NCBI GenBank assembly: GCA_900552255.1
Contig: URZF01000003.1
Coordinates: 1 to 26,350, forward strand
From: an uncultured Eubacteriales bacterium
GTDB taxonomy: Bacteria; Bacillota; Clostridia; Oscillospirales; CAG-272
Direction of reading: 5' to 3'
DNA: 26,350 bases
Below, in pieces: positions 24,517-26,350 of this stretch. Numbering within the stretch: position 1 is the first letter of the stretch; each line of letters opens with the position of its first letter. The notes under the pieces were generated by a model. The model did no database searches. It had not been told where the DNA came from and saw only the letters and a program-made list of their open reading frames with translations. Made by a program: the position numbers and the translations under genes.

Positions 24517-25056
24517 TTATTTTTCCGCCGCGATGCTTGAAATATCAAGCTCCACCGGCGTTTGCCGTCCGAAAACGGACGCCGTGACCGTCACTTTTTT
24601 GAGATCCGGCGATATTTCCGATATGGTTCCGACAAAGCCGGACATAGGACCGCTCTTGATGCTGACGCTGTCTCCGACCTTGAAGCTCGTCGTCGCCGTT
24701 TTTGCGGCGGAATCGACGCCGAGCGCCTCGACCTCCTTATCCGTGAGGGGAACGGGACGCGAGCCGGGCCCGACAAAGCCCGTAGCTCCGGTGATCGTCA
24801 TGACGATGTGCCATGTTTCGTCGGTCATGACCATTTTTACAAAGACATAGCTCGGAAAAATCTTGGATTCGCTTTCCTTGGTCACGCCCTCGGCGTTGGT
24901 CTCCGAGGTCAGCTCGACGGGGATCCTCACATCGGTGATGAGATGGGAAATGCCGCGGTTTTCGATGATTTTTTCAAGATTGGTCTTGACTTTGTTTTCA
25001 TAGCCGGAATAGGTATGGACGACATACCATTTCGCTGCGTTTGCATTTTCGCTCAT
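24517..25056 (-). CDS. nusG: Transcription termination/antitermination factor NusG
   Basis: This 179-residue protein has the NGN domain, opening AAKWYVVHTYSGYENKVKTNL at about 7-27 and including FPSYVFVKM and a GATGFVGPGSRPVPL stretch. The C-terminal KOW domain begins FKVGDSVSIKSGPMSGFVGTI. NusG binds RNA polymerase and links it to Rho or ribosomes. I chose ATG 25056; a TTG at 25068 is an in-frame alternative with a four-residue extension. Upstream one expects secE; only a possible last dozen codons of it remain before the sequence changes character. Confidence 0.95.
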   Translation of the reverse strand: MSENANAAKWYVVHTYSGYENKVKTNLEKIIENRGISHLITDVRIPVELTSETNAEGVTKESESKIFPSYVFVKMVMTDETWHIVMTITGATGFVGPGSRPVPLTDKEVEALGVDSAAKTATTSFKVGDSVSIKSGPMSGFVGTISEISPDLKKVTVTASVFGRQTPVELDISSIAAEK

Positions 25057-25077
25057 TTGCTTTCCCAACCTTGTCTC

Positions 25078-25113
25078 TTACGATACCGGACGGATGAAGT
25101 CGAAATTGATGCC
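25078..25113 (-). pseudogene. Possible 3' remnant of secE cut by the junction
   Basis: On the minus strand a frame reads GINFDFIRPVS and stops at TAA (25080-25078), 21 nt before the nusG start. The usual order is secE-nusG, and the spacing would suit. The fragment is too short to identify on its own. If correct, the Clostridia-like sequence continues to about 25,113. Confidence 0.3.
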
Positions 25114-25468
25114 ACACATGAACGCCACTGCTCCTGCAGTCAACGTCAAGGAGGATGCTACAGCTTACACCATGGAGATTGCTGCACCTGGTTTGAAGAA
25201 GGATATGGTCAAGATGAACATTGATAAGGATGGTTATCTGAATGTATCTATCGAGAACAAGGATGAGAAGAAGGAGGAAAAGAAGGAGGAGCATTACTTG
25301 CGTCGTGAATTCTCTTACAGCAGCTACTCTCAGAGCTATGCTTTACCTGAGGATGCCAACCACGAGAAAATTTCTGCTGAGGTCAGTGATGGTGTCTTGA
25401 AGATTGAGATTCCTAAGGTAGTTAAGGAAGAGAAGAAAGACGATGTTAAGCACATAGAGGTTAAATAA
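25094..25468 (+). CDS. Hsp20/alpha-crystallin small heat-shock protein, N-terminally truncated, Bacteroidota-like
   Basis: The 124-residue ORF carries an alpha-crystallin domain: NATAPAVNVKED at about 10-21, IAAPGLKKDMVKMNID, then LRREFSYSSYSQSYALPED and the C-terminal DGVLKIEIPK. Small heat-shock proteins hold unfolding proteins in the cytoplasm. The NATAPAVNVKE motif and YLRREFSY are characteristic of Bacteroides/Prevotella Hsp20. Relatives have about 20 extra residues at the N-terminus (usually an N-W-L-P-S-x-F-N-D-F segment), which are absent; the first five residues here do not fit the family, and no SD site precedes ATG 25094. Codons are AT-richer (AAG/GAT/GTT-rich) than in the rest of the window. 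The gene was cut at the junction. Confidence 0.85.
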   Translation: MKSKLMPHMNATAPAVNVKEDATAYTMEIAAPGLKKDMVKMNIDKDGYLNVSIENKDEKKEEKKEEHYLRREFSYSSYSQSYALPEDANHEKISAEVSDGVLKIEIPKVVKEEKKDDVKHIEVK

Positions 25469-25534
25469 TTACTCATAACGTGCTAAACAATTTTCTTGAT
25501 GACTTTCATAAGCATTGGAAAATAATTAAAACGG

Positions 25535-25568
25535 AGGCTAGTTCTAGAAATGGGGCTAGCCTTTTTTT
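25535..25568 (+). terminator. Terminator after hsp20
   Basis: AGGCTAG at 25535-25541 pairs with CTAGCCT at 25556-25562, followed directly by T7, about 65 nt after the hsp20 stop. Confidence 0.75.
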
Positions 25569-25612
25569 GTATACTTCGGTCTCGTACCCACAATAATCCT
25601 AGCATCAGAATA

Positions 25613-25633
25613 ATCCGTCGAAATTCGACGGAT
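25613..25633. repeat. 21-bp perfect inverted repeat
   Basis: ATCCGTCGAA (25613-25622) and TTCGACGGAT (25624-25633) are exact inverse complements around a single A. There is no T tract, and the symmetry about one base fits a dimeric protein site better than an RNA hairpin. Confidence 0.5.
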
Positions 25634-25650
25634 ATAGCAAAGTAAATCAA

Positions 25651-25689
25651 CTAAAAAAAGGTCGCCAGCATTTTGGCGACCTTTTTTAG
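25651..25689. terminator. Bidirectional terminator between hsp20 and the GH2 fragment
   Basis: CTAAAAAAAGGTCGCCA pairs with TGGCGACCTTTTTTAG across a short GCATTT loop. It ends the minus-strand GH2 gene, whose stop is at 25698, and can serve the other strand too. Confidence 0.82.
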
Positions 25690-25697
25690 TATCATAT

Positions 25698-26063
25698 TTA
25701 TTTCGTATTCAAAACCAGCTTCTTGGCTTTCATCTTTTCGCCAGCCACCGAAAGCTCTATCTTTCCTGGCTTATCGCCTGCTCTCAATATCACGAGAGCA
25801 GAACCCTGGAAGAGATTGCGCTGGATGGACTTCTCCAACTGGGTCTTTCCGATATGAAGCTCATCAGATGCGATGTTTCCGTTATCCACCGCCACGATAT
25901 TCGCATCGCCCTTCACGGTGAAAGTCAACTTATCGAATGCCTTAGCATCCTTCACGTTCAGTACCCTTCTGCCCTTCTTATCTACGGCATAGATGCGAAC
26001 GTGCATCAGATCCTTACCATCAGCATGCCAGGTCTCCATATCCGGAACCAGCTTCAGAGCCAC
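25698..26063 (-). CDS. C-terminal fragment of a GH2 beta-galactosidase-like glycoside hydrolase
   Basis: About 122 residues from VALKLVPDMETWHADGKDLMHV through to LVLNTK resemble the immunoglobulin-like C-terminal domain of Bacteroidota GH2 beta-galactosidases: the HADGKDL segment, an I-Y-A-V-D-K-G-R strand, the D-N-G-N loop followed by a segment ending in the F-x-G-S-A-L-V-I-L-R-A strand, and then GKIELSVAGE. The catalytic domains should lie to the right but are absent. Around 26063 the frame loses similarity, and other sequence begins in a different frame. The open frame continues to 26105 as low-complexity Arg-rich residues. It is a broken gene end, probably of a polysaccharide-utilisation enzyme. 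Confidence 0.7.
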   Translation of the reverse strand: MALKLVPDMETWHADGKDLMHVRIYAVDKKGRRVLNVKDAKAFDKLTFTVKGDANIVAVDNGNIASDELHIGKTQLEKSIQRNLFQGSALVILRAGDKPGKIELSVAGEKMKAKKLVLNTK

Positions 26064-26064
26064 A

Positions 26065-26118
26065 GCCCGCCGACTTCTCCTTCTGGTCGTTATGACCGAA
26101 CTCACAGATCACATAAAC
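26065..26118 (-). pseudogene. Short fragment of a CE12 pectin/rhamnogalacturonan acetylesterase
   Basis: On the minus strand a frame different from that of the GH2 fragment reads VYVICEFGHNDQKEKSAG. The EFGHNDQKEK motif is the hallmark block III (Asn-bearing) of rhamnogalacturonan acetylesterases of the SGNH superfamily. Only about 18 codons match; an in-frame stop lies upstream at 26145-26143, and similarity ends at about 26065. It is a scrap joined to the GH2 end, not a functional gene. Confidence 0.55.
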
Positions 26119-26133
26119 AGCAATTAAAATTTC

Positions 26134-26195
26134 ATTCTCCTTTCACAATCACCAGAGCATACTCATAATCAGCTACTTAAGTGTGAAAGGAGAAT
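26134..26195. repeat. 14-bp inverted repeat with 34-nt loop
   Basis: ATTCTCCTTTCACA (26134-26147) is the exact reverse complement of TGTGAAAGGAGAAT (26182-26195). There is no T tract after it. It lies just beyond the CE12 scrap. Confidence 0.6.
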
Positions 26196-26310
26196 TCTCT
26201 GAAACAACAATAACAATCAGCAGAAAGGACTATAGATATAAGGAGAAGACAACTTAGTCTAAAGGAGAAAGCTACTATCACAAAAGGAATAGAAAAGGCT
26301 TCTTTGTATC

Positions 26311-26328
26311 GGATGACCCGGGTCATCC
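26311..26328. repeat. 18-bp perfect palindrome
   Basis: GGATGACCCGGGTCATCC reads identically on both strands. A related GATGACGGG follows at 26334-26342. The function is unknown. Confidence 0.6.
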
Positions 26329-26350
26329 ATATAGATGACGGGAGTGAGCC

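Larger units (their letters stand above)
26119..26350. other. Right-edge stretch without a recognisable gene
   Basis: No ORF with coding character is visible on either strand. The stretch contains a 14-bp inverted repeat (26134-26147/26182-26195), three copies of AAGGAGA-type purine strings (about 26187, 26241 and 26262) and an 18-bp palindrome at 26311-26328. The composition is A-rich and unlike the first 25 kb. Confidence 0.5.

Noticed and set aside
25094..25468. Hsp20 as part of a heat-shock operon with nusG
   Set aside because: It lies on the opposite strand, is truncated at the N-terminus, and has a different codon pattern and taxon signature.
1..26350. CRISPR arrays, insertion sequences, prophage or toxin-antitoxin genes
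   Set aside because: I saw no regularly spaced direct repeats, transposase or integrase motifs, or paired small toxin/antitoxin genes.

Overview
The window is two things joined end to end. Positions 1 to about 25,100 read as one continuous bacterial chromosome of roughly 50% GC. The gene content and style (Clostridia-type TIGR04086/YajC pair, long NifJ pyruvate:ferredoxin oxidoreductase, strong SD sites, consensus sigma-A promoters, abundant bidirectional terminators) point to a Bacillota anaerobe of class Clostridia, perhaps Oscillospiraceae-like. From about 25,100 to the end the DNA is more AT-rich with different codon use, and encodes Bacteroidota/Prevotella-like pieces: a 5'-truncated Hsp20 gene, the C-terminus of a GH2 beta-galactosidase-like protein, and a scrap of a CE12 pectin/rhamnogalacturonan acetylesterase. 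The join falls where secE should precede nusG, so I read the last 1.25 kb as a chimeric assembly or, less likely, a foreign insertion.

Layout: a small membrane-protein gene broken by a TGA (227-706); a drug-type ABC exporter pair (752-2562); a GNAT acetyltransferase; then on the minus strand an AlkD-like DNA glycosylase, an ArsC/Spx-like protein, a MutT-like Nudix hydrolase and a YgjP-like metallopeptidase; a MATE transporter gene broken by a TAG (5658-7184); a DegV protein divergent from a TetR regulator with interlocked promoters; a D-2-hydroxyacid dehydrogenase; a ketopantoate reductase-family protein; TIGR04086 and YajC; glutamine-dependent NAD synthetase; a secreted SGNH/DUF4886-like lipoprotein; tRNA-Glu(CTC); a VanY-like carboxypeptidase; a DapA/NanA-family aldolase with an altered active-site motif; an N-terminally short Xre-type membrane protein; an 8-TM membrane protein; pyruvate:ferredoxin oxidoreductase; a promoter-to-terminator unit without a gene (possible sRNA); and rplA-rplK-nusG with a probable L1 autoregulatory leader.

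Most of the window is ordinary housekeeping and accessory chromosome. I see no CRISPR array, phage, insertion sequence, toxin-antitoxin or defence island. The points worth a second look are the chimeric right end, the orphan consensus promoter and terminator at 23.1 kb, two otherwise intact genes each interrupted by one stop codon, the interlocked tetR/degV promoters with a dyad, and the atypical aldolase.
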